Positions 16,824 through 25,545 of a stretch of 64,000 nt of DNA are shown here, one piece after another (positions within the stretch are counted from its first letter, which is position 1; the number at the start of each line of letters is the position of its first letter). Source of the DNA: Prescottella equi. GTDB taxonomy: Bacteria > Actinomycetota > Actinomycetes > Mycobacteriales > Mycobacteriaceae. The translations under genes and the position numbers were made by a program. The stretch spans positions 310,001 through 374,000 of the forward strand of contig NZ_LWTX01000003.1 of assembly GCF_002094305.1 (NCBI RefSeq), in the 5' to 3' direction. The notes under the pieces were generated by a model, which worked only from the letters and a program-made list of their open reading frames with translations, did not search any database and was not told the origin of the DNA.

Positions 16824-17810
16824 TCAGGACTCGTCGTACCTCTCCCAGAAGCGCGCTCGCAAGCGGTATCGGATCCCCTCGTCCAGGTCGTACTTCTGCA
16901 TCACGTCGCAGGCGTCGAGCAGAAGAGCTCGGTCGATGTCGTGGGGGATCGACGGTTTCGCCCGCAGGAGCTCCAACTGGTCTGCAGCAGTGGCACTCTC
17001 CTGGAACGAGGCGATGACTCGCATCACGACCTCGTCGATCAACCGGTCGTGCTCGGGGTTCTCGGTGTGGCCGTATCCCGGCAGTGCCTGCGCCTGAGAC
17101 CCGGTGGAGACGCTGTAGGCGAGCACGCTGGTCGGCCGCGCCGGTGCCGGGCTGTGCGGGAGGGACACGAGATCGAGCGGGGTGCGGGTCGGCCGCGCCG
17201 CCGCCACCGTCGCGGGTGTCGCCGACACCGTCTCCGGCGCAACGGGCTCGGGAACCGGTTGTCGATCGACCTTGAGGACGGCGTCGTCGACCGCGGCGCC
17301 CTCGATGATGTCGAGTTCGTCCGCCGCCCGCACCAGGTGCCGGCTCACGCCGTGCGGCTTGCCCTCGGCGGACGGCACGGCGAACACCACCACCTGGACT
17401 CCGTGGACCTGCGCCTCGTCCACTGCCTCTGTCAGATCGTCGTCACCCGACACGAGGAAGAACACGTCGGAGGCACCGTTGCGCGCGTGGGCCACGAGAT
17501 CGAGGCCGATCCGCAGGTCGACACCCTTCTGCTCGCCGTTGACCCCGAACCGGCCCAGCCGGAGCTTGACCTTGGAGAGCTCGCCGATGCGCTCCTGCTG
17601 CGGATCCGGAACACCGTTGCGAGCCGAGTCGTACCAGTGCACGCGCAGAACCGGTAGTCCCGACCGGGCCTGCGCCGCGTCCACGAGTGAACTGACGAGC
17701 TTGGCGTAGTCGACGTGGATCCCACCGCGGAGCGAGGTGCCGGTGACCCGGGTCGCAGCCGAGGCGAGCAGGTACCCGGCATCGATGTATAGCGAGCAGG
17801 TCGACCGCAT
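16824..17810 (-). CDS. NYN-domain (PIN-like) putative ribonuclease
   Basis: Protein of 328 aa with an N-terminal NYN domain of the LabA/DUF88 type (residues 5-165). Acidic active-site candidates are seen in SLYIDAGYLL, HWYDSA, GVDLRIGLDLV and FFLVSGDDDLTEAV, the arrangement expected for a metal-dependent nuclease acting on RNA. A Pro/Ala-rich linker (about 190-250) leads to a helical C-terminal domain (residues 265-328) that may bind RNA or partners. ATG 17810 is chosen; GTG 17843 would add 11 residues. No conserved partner gene is adjacent, and gapB lies upstream on the same strand behind a terminator. Confidence 0.78.
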   Translation of the reverse strand: MRSTCSLYIDAGYLLASAATRVTGTSLRGGIHVDYAKLVSSLVDAAQARSGLPVLRVHWYDSARNGVPDPQQERIGELSKVKLRLGRFGVNGEQKGVDLRIGLDLVAHARNGASDVFFLVSGDDDLTEAVDEAQVHGVQVVVFAVPSAEGKPHGVSRHLVRAADELDIIEGAAVDDAVLKVDRQPVPEPVAPETVSATPATVAAARPTRTPLDLVSLPHSPAPARPTSVLAYSVSTGSQAQALPGYGHTENPEHDRLIDEVVMRVIASFQESATAADQLELLRAKPSIPHDIDRALLLDACDVMQKYDLDEGIRYRLRARFWERYDES

Positions 17811-17955
17811 CCGCTCACTATGGCACGCGGACCCGACGCCCACGGTGAACTCGCTCGACAGCGCAGACCGCCGACGCTTCTACGTCGACAGGAGCTGGAC
17901 GGGGCTTCGATCCGACGTGCCCTGACCGCGGGGGTCCGCCAGGCTCGTGGCCGGC

Positions 17956-17996
17956 CGGGATGCGAGTGAACACGGCGAATGATCACCCGCATCCCG
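17956..17996 (-). terminator. terminator downstream of gapB
   Basis: The 14-base arms CGGGATGCGAGTGA (17956-17969) and TCACCCGCATCCCG (17983-17996) pair with one mismatch and a 13-base loop. The hairpin lies about 50 bases past the gapB stop codon in its direction of transcription and before the NYN gene. Confidence 0.6.
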
Positions 17997-18043
17997 TCCG
18001 GACGAAGCTGCGATCCGGTGGGTCGTGACGCGGACCCGGGACG

Positions 18044-19507
18044 CTAGGCGACCACTTCGGCGGCAACGGCCGCGTCGACGGTCGGGTAGATGGGGTACTC
18101 CACGCCCGACAGGTACTGCACGGTGCGCACCACCTGGCACGAGTAGCCGAACTCGTTGTCGTACCAGACGTACAGGATCGCGGTGTCGCCTTCGACGATC
18201 GCGGCGTTCGCATCGATGATGCATGCCGCCCGCGAGCCGATGAAGTCACTCGACACGGCGTCGGTTGCCGCGGTGTAGTCGAGGTTGCGGCTCAGCACAC
18301 CCGTCAGCGACTCCTGACGAAGGTGCTCGAGCACTTCGTCTTTGGTGGCCTCGCGGCCGAGCTGAAGGTTGAGGATCGCGACCGACACGTCCGGCGTGGG
18401 CACGCGGATCGAGTTGCCGGTGATCTTGGCCTTCAGATCCGGGAGCGCCTTCGCGATCGCGGAGGCCGCACCCGTCTCGGTGAGGACGAGGTTGAACGGC
18501 GCGGACCGACCACGACGGTCGGCCTTGTGGAAGTTGTCCAGCAGGTTCTGGTCGTTGGTGAACGAGTGCACAGTCTCGACGTGGCCACGCAGGACGCCGA
18601 ACTCGTCGTCCATGGTCTTCAGCGGCGGGACGATCGCGTTCGTGGTGCAGGACGCGCACGACACGATGCGCTCGTCCGGATCGATGTCGCGGTGATTGAC
18701 GCCGTGCACGATGTTGGGGACGTCGCCCTTGCCGGGCGCGGTCAACACCACCTTCGCCACACCGGGGCGCAGGTGCTTCGACAGCCCGTCGCGGTCACGC
18801 CAGATGCCGGTGTTGTCGATCAGGATCGCGTTGTCGATGCCGTACTCGGTGTAGTCGACCGTCGTCGGATCGTTGCTGTAGATGAACTTGATGACGTTGC
18901 CGTTGGCGATGAGGGCGTTGTTCGCCTCGTCGACCTTGATCGTGCCGTTGAACTGACCGTGGACGGAGTCACGACGCAGCAGCGACGCACGCTTGACCAG
19001 ATCGTCCTCGCCACCCTTCCGGACGACCACGGCACGCAGGTTCAGGCCGTTGCCCGAACCGGCCTTCTCGATGAGCAGACGCGCCACGAGACGGCCGATA
19101 CGGCCGAAGCCGTAGAGGACGACGTCCTGCGGCCGCGCGGGGCTCGTCTGGGCGCCACCGACCAGGTCGGCGAGGCTCTCCGCGACGAACTCGGGGATCG
19201 GCACACCGGCGCCGTGCGCGTGGTACGCGGTCACCAGCAGACCGAGGTCGATCTTCGACGGCCGCAGATCGAGGTCGGTCAGCGCCTCCAGGAAGGGGAA
19301 GGTCTCCTCGACCGAGAGCTCGTCGCCACGAATCTGTCGGGCGAAGCGGTGGGTCCTCAGGATCTTGATGACCGACTTGTTCACCAACGAGCGACTGTGC
19401 AGCAGAATGGTCACCGAGTGCTTACGGTGCAGACCGCCGATGATCGGGATCATCGCTTCGGCGAGGGCTTCCTCGGAGTTCCACTGCGTCAGTTCCGCTG
19501 TGCTCAC
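18044..19507 (-). CDS. gapB: glyceraldehyde-3-phosphate dehydrogenase, long GapB type
   Basis: NAD(P)-dependent GAPDH of 487 aa, about 150 residues longer than glycolytic GapA. The first 125 residues are a helical extension, the Rossmann motif YGFGRIGR begins near 130, and the catalytic cysteine lies in SCASCTTNAIVP. This architecture matches corynebacterial GapB, a gluconeogenic NADP-preferring enzyme, so a role in the anabolic direction is likely. GTG 19507 has AGAGGA 5-6 bases upstream. It stands alone, and about 300 bases upstream hold no gene and presumably its promoter. Confidence 0.87.
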   Translation of the reverse strand: MSTAELTQWNSEEALAEAMIPIIGGLHRKHSVTILLHSRSLVNKSVIKILRTHRFARQIRGDELSVEETFPFLEALTDLDLRPSKIDLGLLVTAYHAHGAGVPIPEFVAESLADLVGGAQTSPARPQDVVLYGFGRIGRLVARLLIEKAGSGNGLNLRAVVVRKGGEDDLVKRASLLRRDSVHGQFNGTIKVDEANNALIANGNVIKFIYSNDPTTVDYTEYGIDNAILIDNTGIWRDRDGLSKHLRPGVAKVVLTAPGKGDVPNIVHGVNHRDIDPDERIVSCASCTTNAIVPPLKTMDDEFGVLRGHVETVHSFTNDQNLLDNFHKADRRGRSAPFNLVLTETGAASAIAKALPDLKAKITGNSIRVPTPDVSVAILNLQLGREATKDEVLEHLRQESLTGVLSRNLDYTAATDAVSSDFIGSRAACIIDANAAIVEGDTAILYVWYDNEFGYSCQVVRTVQYLSGVEYPIYPTVDAAVAAEVVA

Positions 19508-19804
19508 TGCGTTCCTCTGTCTTTCTGGCTCATTGGCGTGCTCGGTGGGACGCCGGGCTGGATGAGACGCACGTCATATGCCGGTATGGCGGAGAACGGC
19601 GTGTGCGCACCCAGCATATTGAAGCGTCTCGGCGGGCCTACCGGCACCACACATGCAGCGCCTCCCGGAGCTGTCAGGCCGCCCCGGATCAGCTTGCCAA
19701 GCCACTGGCTCCGGACGAGTCCCGGACGGGTTTCCCGGGCCGGCGAAGGGGGGCGGCGTGGCGCCTGCGGCCGCGTCATCGGGTCGGAATCCCGCGTCCC
19801 GGCC
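19508..19804. other. 297-base gap upstream of gapB
   Basis: No convincing gene. It must hold the gapB promoter (minus strand) and the 3' end region of the Imm-5-like gene. I see no clear -35/-10 pair and no strong hairpin. Confidence 0.5.
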
Positions 19805-20347
19805 CTACCGGCTCGTCGCGCGGAGAGCGGCGTCGAGGGCACACATCAGCTCCGCAACGCGGCCCTTCCCCGGTTGAGCGGCGGGATACCGGCCGAGCAC
19901 GTCGGTCAACGTGAGTGTGGCGCGCTGCCGCGCCCGCTCGATCAGCTCGTTCCCCACGTCGGCATCGTCGCCGGCGTTCAACTCACCGATGCGCGCCGCA
20001 CTTGCAGCGGCGCGCAGGATGTGACCGACCTGGTGAGACTTCGCGATCGGGTGGAGGTAAGCGGCGGACGCCGCGTCGCCGGCAGCGCGAGCGGCCAGAC
20101 GGGCCGCCTCGGTGGGCGCCTCCTTCGCCGCCCGGTGTGCGTCCAGCGACGTCCGGCGCTGCAGATTGGTCCTCCTCGCGCCGTTGACGAACTCCCACGC
20201 CGCATCGACGGCTGCACGGGGCCGCGGGTCATCGGGACTCACGGCCTCGAACACCGGCAGGACTTCCTCAGCGCTTTCCACCACGTACCGCGCGACACAT
20301 CGCAGCTCCTCGATCGTCAGCTCGAAGTCCCCGGAAACCACGGTCAT
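19805..20347 (-). CDS. putative immunity protein (Imm-5-like), often annotated exonuclease SbcC-like
   Basis: All-helical Ala-rich protein of 180 aa. The pattern resembles the actinobacterial family listed as Imm-5-like putative immunity protein, with conserved segments LTIEELRCVARYVVESAEEVL, AARAAGDAASAAYLHPI and KSHQVGHILRAA. No partner toxin or secretion gene is adjacent, so an immunity role is only a family label here. It lies between gapB and dnaB on the same strand and starts behind GGGG at a short spacing. Confidence 0.55.
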   Translation of the reverse strand: MTVVSGDFELTIEELRCVARYVVESAEEVLPVFEAVSPDDPRPRAAVDAAWEFVNGARRTNLQRRTSLDAHRAAKEAPTEAARLAARAAGDAASAAYLHPIAKSHQVGHILRAAASAARIGELNAGDDADVGNELIERARQRATLTLTDVLGRYPAAQPGKGRVAELMCALDAALRATSR

Positions 20348-20427
20348 GACCCCAGCCTCTCACCGCGCGGGCCTACGGCGGGCCTCCCGCGGCGTTCCGG
20401 CGGGCAGCTCGCGCGCGGCGGCGGCAA

Positions 20428-21816
20428 CTACCCCCGCGCCATGTCCACGAACCGCGAGTAGTGCAGCTGGTGCGCGACGGTGATGGTGGCCGTCGGACCG
20501 CCTCGGTGCTTGCCGAGGATGATGTCGGCCTCACCACCGCGCGGATCGTCCCGCTCGAAGGCGTCGGGGCGGTGCAGCAGCATCACCATGTCGGCGTCCT
20601 GCTCGAGCGAGCCGGACTCGCGGAGGTCGGAAACCTGGGGGCGCTTGTCCGTGCGCTGCTCGGGACCACGGTTGAGCTGACAGATCGCGATCACCGGAAC
20701 CTCGAGTTCCTTCGCTAGCAGCTTGAGGCTTCGCGAGAACTCCGAGACTTCCTGCTGACGGGACTCGACCTTCTTGCCGGACGACATCAGCTGCAGGTAG
20801 TCGATCACGATCAGCCGGATGTTGTGCTTCTGCTTGAGCCGGCGGGCCTTCGCGCGGATCTCCATCATCGTCAGGTTGGGGGAGTCGTCGATGAACAGCG
20901 GGGCCTCGCTGATCTCGCTCATCCGCCGCGCCAGGCGCGTCCAGTCGTCGTCGGTCATCTTGCCCGAGCGCATGTCCGAGAGCTTGATCTTCGCCTCCGC
21001 CGACAGCAGACGCATCACAATCTCGGTCTTGCTCATTTCCAGCGAGAAGATGACGCTCGCCATGCCGTGCTTGATCGAGCACGACCGCATGAAATCCATG
21101 CCGATAGTGCTCTTGCCGACGCCCGGACGAGCCGCCACGATAATCATCTGACCTGCATGAAGACCGTTGGTGATCTCGTCGAGTTCGCTGAACCCGGTGG
21201 GCACGCCGAGGGAGATGCCGCCGCGGCTGGCGATGGAGTCGATCTCGTCCATCGTGGGCTGCAGCAGCTCCTCGAGCGGCATGAAGTCCTCGGTGGTGCG
21301 CCGCTCGGTGACCTCGAAGATCTCGGCCTGCGCACGGTCGACCACCTCGGCGACGTCCTGGCCGTCGGAGCCCGCGTAGCCGTACTGCACGATGCGGGTG
21401 CCGGCGTCGACGAGGCGACGCAGGATGGACTTCTCCGCGACGATCTCGGCGTAGTACGCGGCGTTCGCGGCGGTGGGGACGGTCTGGGTGAGGGTCACGA
21501 GGTAGGGGGCGCCGCCGATGCGGCGCAGTTCGCCGCGGCGATCCAGTTCCGCGGACACCGTCACCGGGTCGGCGGGCTCGCCTCGGCTGTAGAGGTCGAG
21601 GATCGCGTCGTAGACGGATTGGTGTGCGGGCCGGTAGAAGTCGCCCGGGCGCAGCACCTCGAGGACGTCGGCGATCGCGTCCTTGCTCAGCAGCATGCCG
21701 CCGAGCACCGACTGCTCGGCGACCATGTCGTGCGGAGGTTGCCGGCCGAACTCCTCGCTGGGCTCCTCCGGGGGTCCCGGGTACTCGGAGTGGCCTCGAT
21801 CATCTACAACCGCCAA
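20428..21816 (-). CDS. dnaB: replicative DNA helicase DnaB
   Basis: Hexameric 5'-3' helicase of the replisome, 462 aa. The N-terminal DnaB domain starts at PPHDMVAEQSVLGGMLL, and the RecA-like domain carries Walker A ARPGVGKST, Walker B LIVIDYLQLM and the arginine-finger end KHRGGPTATI. No intein interrupts the P-loop, unlike M. tuberculosis DnaB. I choose an inferred TTG at 21816 because AAGGA lies 8 bases upstream and the protein then begins MAVVDDRG, like relatives; the frame extends to 21945. The rplI operon lies upstream on the same strand, separated by a 510-base gap rich in TGTGGAT motifs. Confidence 0.95.
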   Translation of the reverse strand: MAVVDDRGHSEYPGPPEEPSEEFGRQPPHDMVAEQSVLGGMLLSKDAIADVLEVLRPGDFYRPAHQSVYDAILDLYSRGEPADPVTVSAELDRRGELRRIGGAPYLVTLTQTVPTAANAAYYAEIVAEKSILRRLVDAGTRIVQYGYAGSDGQDVAEVVDRAQAEIFEVTERRTTEDFMPLEELLQPTMDEIDSIASRGGISLGVPTGFSELDEITNGLHAGQMIIVAARPGVGKSTIGMDFMRSCSIKHGMASVIFSLEMSKTEIVMRLLSAEAKIKLSDMRSGKMTDDDWTRLARRMSEISEAPLFIDDSPNLTMMEIRAKARRLKQKHNIRLIVIDYLQLMSSGKKVESRQQEVSEFSRSLKLLAKELEVPVIAICQLNRGPEQRTDKRPQVSDLRESGSLEQDADMVMLLHRPDAFERDDPRGGEADIILGKHRGGPTATITVAHQLHYSRFVDMARG

Positions 21817-22327
21817 CGCGACCGTCCTTCCCCGCAACGAGCCCGCGACGCCTCCCGAACCGAGGTCCGGGCGGCGTCCTGCACTCTCTTTGTACTCGCG
21901 TCCCCCGACAAATCCCGGCCGCCCCGCGGGCGCCTCGAGAGACATGCTCGCAGCGACGTTAGGGGTCTCGAGGAGCCCACATCAAACCGGCCTGTGTACA
22001 CAGTTGTGGATGAATTGGGGACGCAGAACCCTCGAGTGTTAACCGGCTGGGGAAAACTGGGGACAACCTGTGGATCGATGAACATCACACTCAACAATTC
22101 GCAGGTAGATGACACTTTTCGATTTCACAACCCTGTGGATTGAAGTTCTCTCGGCGTGTCGGCCAAGTTGACAAGCCGGGCGTGTTGGGTAAACAAACGT
22201 CCAACGAGAGTATGACTCAGGTCATAGAAATGGCACCGGGTGGCGAATCTATCCACAAGCCGTCCCCAACAACGCGAAGGGCCCCGCGGACCAGGAGTCC
22301 GCGGGGCCCTTCGACCGAACGTGTCGA
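21817..22327. promoter_or_regulatory. dnaB-rplI gap with DnaA-box-like motifs
   Basis: No gene is visible. It contains TGTGGATGA (22005), TGTGGATCG (22069), TGTGGATTG (22134) and CTATCCACA (22249), each within one or two bases of the DnaA-box consensus TTATCCACA or its complement, plus TGGGGACAA at 22058. Together they lie in about 250 bases that are clearly less GC-rich than the flanks. They may let DnaA regulate dnaB, or form a secondary DnaA-binding locus. Confidence 0.45.
22276..22312 (-). terminator. terminator of the rpsF-ssb-rpsR-rplI operon
   Basis: The 16-base arms GAAGGGCCCCGCGGAC (22276-22291) and GTCCGCGGGGCCCTTC (22297-22312) are perfectly complementary with a 5-base loop. The hairpin sits 16 bases past the rplI stop codon. 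On the minus strand it is followed by a weak T-rich stretch. Confidence 0.85.
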
Positions 22328-22783
22328 CTAGGCGGCGACGACGTTCAGGTGGAACTTGGCAGCAACCTCGGGGTGCAGGTTGACCACGATCTGGTGCTTG
22401 CCGGTGGCCTTGATGTGGGCCTTCGGCAGCTCCAGGCTGCGCTTGTCGACGACCGGGCCGCCGGCAGCCTTGATGGCGCCTGCAACGTCGGCCGCGGTGA
22501 CGGAACCGAACAGCTTGCCCGAGTCACCGGCGGTCTTCACCGACAGCGACACACCCTCGAGACCCTCGATGGCAGCCTTGAGCTCCTTGGCGTGGTCGAG
22601 GCCACGGACCGCGCGCGCTTCCTGCGCACGACGGATGCCCTCGACCTGCTTCTCGGCGCCACGGGTGGCGACGATGGCCAGGCCGCGGGGGAGCAGGTAG
22701 TTACGGCCGTAGCCGTCCTTGACCTCAACGGTGTCGCCGGGCGCACCGAGGTTTTCCACGTCAGCGGTGAGAATCAGCTTCAT
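22328..22783 (-). CDS. rplI: 50S ribosomal protein L9
   Basis: Large-subunit protein of 151 aa. The N-terminal domain [19 protein letters not shown] with [16 protein letters not shown] is the L9 signature, followed by the long connecting helix and the C-terminal rRNA-binding domain ([14 protein letters not shown]). Length is normal. It is the last gene of the rpsF-ssb-rpsR-rplI operon, 17 bases after rpsR, and is preceded by GGGAGGGA. Confidence 0.97.
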   Translation of the reverse strand: MKLILTADVENLGAPGDTVEVKDGYGRNYLLPRGLAIVATRGAEKQVEGIRRAQEARAVRGLDHAKELKAAIEGLEGVSLSVKTAGDSGKLFGSVTAADVAGAIKAAGGPVVDKRSLELPKAHIKATGKHQIVVNLHPEVAAKFHLNVVAA

Positions 22784-22800
22784 GTCGTCCCTCCCTTTCC

Positions 22801-23043
22801 TCAGCGAGCCGTCGAGACGTAAGGCAGCAGGGCAACCTCACGCGAGTTCTTCACGGCAACCGCGATGTCCCGCTGGTGCTGGACGCAGTTGCCGGTGACG
22901 CGGCGGGCGCGGATCTTGCCGCGGTCGCTGACGTACTTACGCAGCAGTGCCGTGTCCTTGTAATCGATCTGCGTGTTCTTTTCCTTGCAGAACGTGCAGA
23001 CCTTCTTCTTCATAACCTTGTCGCGCAGCGGCGGCTTCGGCAT
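22801..23043 (-). CDS. rpsR: 30S ribosomal protein S18, zinc-binding (C+) form
   Basis: Small-subunit protein of 80 aa that pairs with S6 on the ribosome platform. The cysteines in VCTFCKEKN and the C/H in GNCVQH form the zinc site of the C+ form. The conserved core [19 protein letters not shown] is complete. It lies in the ribosomal operon between ssb and rplI. Confidence 0.97.
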   Translation of the reverse strand: MPKPPLRDKVMKKKVCTFCKEKNTQIDYKDTALLRKYVSDRGKIRARRVTGNCVQHQRDIAVAVKNSREVALLPYVSTAR

Positions 23044-23082
23044 GTCTATCTCCGTTTTCTGGATGTTCCGATCGGGTACGGA

Positions 23083-23616
23083 TCAGAACGGCGGTTCGTC
23101 GTCCCCGCCGCGGGAGCCCCCGAAGGAGCCCGCCTGCGGCGCGCTGCCCCACGGATCTTCTCCGCCGGGACTGCTGTTGTAGTTGGACGCCGGACGTCCG
23201 CCGCCGGATCCGCCGGAAGAACCACCGAAGCCACCACCGCCACCGCCTCCGCGGTTGGCCTTGTTGACCTTGGCAGTGGCGTAACGGAGCGACGGGCCGA
23301 TCTCGTCGACCTCGAGCTCCACGACAGTGCGCTTCTCGCCCTCACGGGTCTCGTACGACCGCTGCTTGAGCCGTCCGCTCACGATCACTCGCGAGCCACG
23401 GGTCAAGCTCTCCGCAACGTTCTCCGCCGCCTCACGCCAGATGTTGCAGCGCAAGAACAGCGCTTCGCCGTCCTTCCACTCGTTCGTCTGACGATCGAAG
23501 GTGCGGGGCGTGGACGCAACGGTGAAGTTCGCGACCGCGGCACCCGCCGGGGTGAAACGAAGCTCGGGATCAGCCGTCAGGTTTCCGATGACGGTGATTA
23601 CGGTGTCGCCTGCCAT
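23083..23616 (-). CDS. ssb: single-stranded DNA-binding protein
   Basis: SSB of 177 aa, binding ssDNA as a tetramer in replication and repair. The OB-fold (residues 1-110) begins [22 protein letters not shown] Gly/Ser-rich disordered linker (about 122-165) follows, and the acidic tip DDEPPF that recruits partner proteins is intact. It lies 39 bases before rpsR and 92 bases after rpsF. Confidence 0.97.
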   Translation of the reverse strand: MAGDTVITVIGNLTADPELRFTPAGAAVANFTVASTPRTFDRQTNEWKDGEALFLRCNIWREAAENVAESLTRGSRVIVSGRLKQRSYETREGEKRTVVELEVDEIGPSLRYATAKVNKANRGGGGGGGFGGSSGGSGGGRPASNYNSSPGGEDPWGSAPQAGSFGGSRGGDDEPPF

Positions 23617-23708
23617 GTGGTTCCTCCTGCTGTTTGTGGAGTTCCTGTTGGTCCAGAGCCTAGGTGCTGATACTGACGACCAGCGCCCGTCCCCGGATCA
23701 GACGGGAA

Positions 23709-23996
23709 TCACTTGCCGTGGCGCAGGACCTTCGTACGAAGCACCGACTCGTTCAGACCCAGCTGACGGTCGAGCTCCTTGACGGTGGCCGGCTCGGCGG
23801 TGATGTCGACGACCGCGTAGATGCCTTCGGCGTTCTTCGCGATCTCGAACGCGAGACGACGCTTGCCCCAGACATCGACCTTGTCGACATTGCCGCCGTC
23901 CTTGCGGACGACATTCAGGAACGTATCCAGCGACGGGGCGACAGTGCGCTCGTCCAGGCTGGGGTCGAGGATGACCATCAATTCGTAATGACGCAT
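23709..23996 (-). CDS. rpsF: 30S ribosomal protein S6
   Basis: Small-subunit protein of 95 aa, first gene of the rpsF-ssb-rpsR-rplI operon. It begins [19 protein letters not shown] and ends [20 protein letters not shown], both typical. AGGAGGTGATGAGGTCTT precedes the start. A hairpin in the leader may be the S6:S18 autoregulatory site. Confidence 0.97.
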   Translation of the reverse strand: MRHYELMVILDPSLDERTVAPSLDTFLNVVRKDGGNVDKVDVWGKRRLAFEIAKNAEGIYAVVDITAEPATVKELDRQLGLNESVLRTKVLRHGK

Positions 23997-24029
23997 AAGA
24001 CCTCATCACCTCCTATGGACTGTGAAACG

Positions 24030-24048
24030 GCCACGGACTGTCCGTGGC
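24030..24048 (-). promoter_or_regulatory. leader hairpin of rpsF, candidate S6:S18 binding motif
   Basis: On the minus strand GCCACGGA-CAG-TCCGTGGC forms a perfect 8-base stem with a 3-base loop, about 35 bases before the rpsF start, followed immediately by CCG. A structured S6:S18-binding element upstream of rpsF is known in many bacteria. Whether this hairpin matches its bulged CCG core needs a covariance model search. Confidence 0.4.
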
Positions 24049-24168
24049 AGGAGGGTCGTTGCGTCAGCAACCTTTGCAGGGTACACGAGTGCCCTTTGAC
24101 CTGCGAAATTGACCTCGCAGTCGGATCCGGCCGGGGCTCGCCGGTCCCACGGGACCGCGGGATCGCCC

Positions 24169-24174
24169 TACGCT
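24169..24174 (+). promoter_or_regulatory. -10 box of a probable leaderless transcript
   Basis: TACGCT lies 6 bases before ATG 24181 and no ribosome binding site is present, so transcription probably starts at the ATG. No clear -35 is seen. Confidence 0.45.
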
Positions 24175-24180
24175 GGATCC

Positions 24181-25545
24181 ATGCGGGCGACGGGGCACCT
24201 CCGGGCCGGAGGGACGACGGTCACCGTTCTCACCGCATGCGTGCTCACCCTGTTGCTCGGTTACCTGGACAAGGCTCGCTGCATCGGTCCACCGTTCGGC
24301 GCCGACGGTCGCAGTCTGATCTTCGATCGGATCAAGGACTCCGACGTCTGCTACTCCGACGTCCAACTCCTGTGGCTCGGACGCGGCATCGACCAGCACC
24401 TGTTCCCCTACACCGGCGGCATCACGCCCGACGGCTTGCTCACCGGCGGCACCGTCGAATATCCGGTGCTCACCGGGTTGCTGATGTGGCTCGGGGCGAT
24501 CGGCGCGCACACCGATGCCGAGTTCTTCCAGCACTCGGCGCTGCTGCTGGCGCCGTTCGGGCTGGCGACGGCGTGGATGCTCCGCCGGCTCACCGGACGC
24601 ACCGCGCTGCTGTGGGCGGCCACCCCGCCGCTGTTGCTGTACGGATTCCACAACTGGGAACTGCCCGTGGTCGCGACGTCGGTCGCAGCGATCGCGGTGA
24701 TGGCGACGGGCCGGTGGTCGGTGCGCACCCGCGGGGTGCTCGCGGCGGTGCTGTTGGGCGTGGGGTTCTGCCTCAAGCTCTATCCGGGCCTGTTCGTGCT
24801 GCCCCTCGCGCTGTACGTCCTCACCCGGAACCGGGCGCGCGACGACCTCGACGTCCGCGGCGCCGCCGCCGTGGTCGGCGCCGCGGCGGCGACGGTGGCG
24901 GCGATCAACCTGCCGTTCGCGGTGCACGACTACACGGGCTGGCGCGCGTCCTTCTCGTTCCAGCAACTGCGCGAGGCCGACCTCACCAGCAACAGCATCT
25001 GGTACTGGGGCCTGCGTCCGCTGATGGGCGCCGGCGATCGGGGGAGCGCGTCGTACCACGCTCTCGTCGGCACGCTGTCCCCGTTGGCGCTCGCCGCCGG
25101 CTTCGCGCTCGCGTTGTGGCTGGGCTGGCGCCGGTACGGACGCGAGGGCGTCTACCCGTGGATCGGTGTCAGCGCGTCGATGCTGTGCGCGTTCGTCCTG
25201 CTGCACAAGGTGCACTCGCCGCAGTACACGCTGTGGCTGCTGCCGTTCCTGGTGCTGCTCCGGATCCCCTGGTCGCTGGTCGGCACGTACCTGGTCGCCG
25301 ACGCCGTGCTCGGAATCGCGGTGTTCCGCTGGTTCGACGCCCTCGCGACGAACTCGGACGCGGAGGTCGCACGGTTCCTCGTCGAGTTGGGCGTGTGGAG
25401 TCAGGCCGCACTGCTGGTGGTGTTCTTCGTGCTGTTCACGCGGGTACCGTTGCGCCGCTACGCGGGCGGGACCCGGGCGCCCACGACATCGGCCGACCTC
25501 GTCCGGGAACGTCCGGTCACCGCGACGACGGCGCGCTCGCGGTGA
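24181..25545 (+). CDS. GT87/DUF2029-type polytopic glycosyltransferase-like protein
   Basis: Integral membrane protein of 454 aa with about 10-12 helices, resembling polyprenol-phosphate-sugar-dependent glycosyltransferases of the GT-C fold (GT87/DUF2029). Family-type segments are CYSDVQLLW in the first outer loop, KLYPGLFVLPL, and HSPQYTLWLLPFLVLL near the C-terminus. Actinobacterial relatives add mannose or arabinose to lipoglycans, but no donor or acceptor can be assigned. It is clearly paralogous to the protein at 26041-27648. ATG 24181 follows a -10 box directly. The DUF2752 gene overlaps its end by 4 bases. Confidence 0.72.
   Translation: MRATGHLRAGGTTVTVLTACVLTLLLGYLDKARCIGPPFGADGRSLIFDRIKDSDVCYSDVQLLWLGRGIDQHLFPYTGGITPDGLLTGGTVEYPVLTGLLMWLGAIGAHTDAEFFQHSALLLAPFGLATAWMLRRLTGRTALLWAATPPLLLYGFHNWELPVVATSVAAIAVMATGRWSVRTRGVLAAVLLGVGFCLKLYPGLFVLPLALYVLTRNRARDDLDVRGAAAVVGAAAATVAAINLPFAVHDYTGWRASFSFQQLREADLTSNSIWYWGLRPLMGAGDRGSASYHALVGTLSPLALAAGFALALWLGWRRYGREGVYPWIGVSASMLCAFVLLHKVHSPQYTLWLLPFLVLLRIPWSLVGTYLVADAVLGIAVFRWFDALATNSDAEVARFLVELGVWSQAALLVVFFVLFTRVPLRRYAGGTRAPTTSADLVRERPVTATTARSR

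Noticed and set aside
19805-20347. Toxin-immunity locus suggested by the Imm-5-like label
   Set aside because: No toxin, WXG100 or secretion gene is nearby; neighbours are gapB and dnaB.
20428-21816. Intein in dnaB, as in M. tuberculosis
   Set aside because: The P-loop and Walker B regions are contiguous and the length is that of a plain DnaB.
21990-22260. Chromosomal origin of replication
   Set aside because: dnaA and dnaN are absent and the boxes are few; actinobacterial oriC lies between dnaA and dnaN.
23664-25541. Long upstream extension of the DUF2752 frame
   Set aside because: Before 25542 the translation is out-of-frame reading of rpsF antisense and the glycosyltransferase gene; only the last 159 residues have family character.
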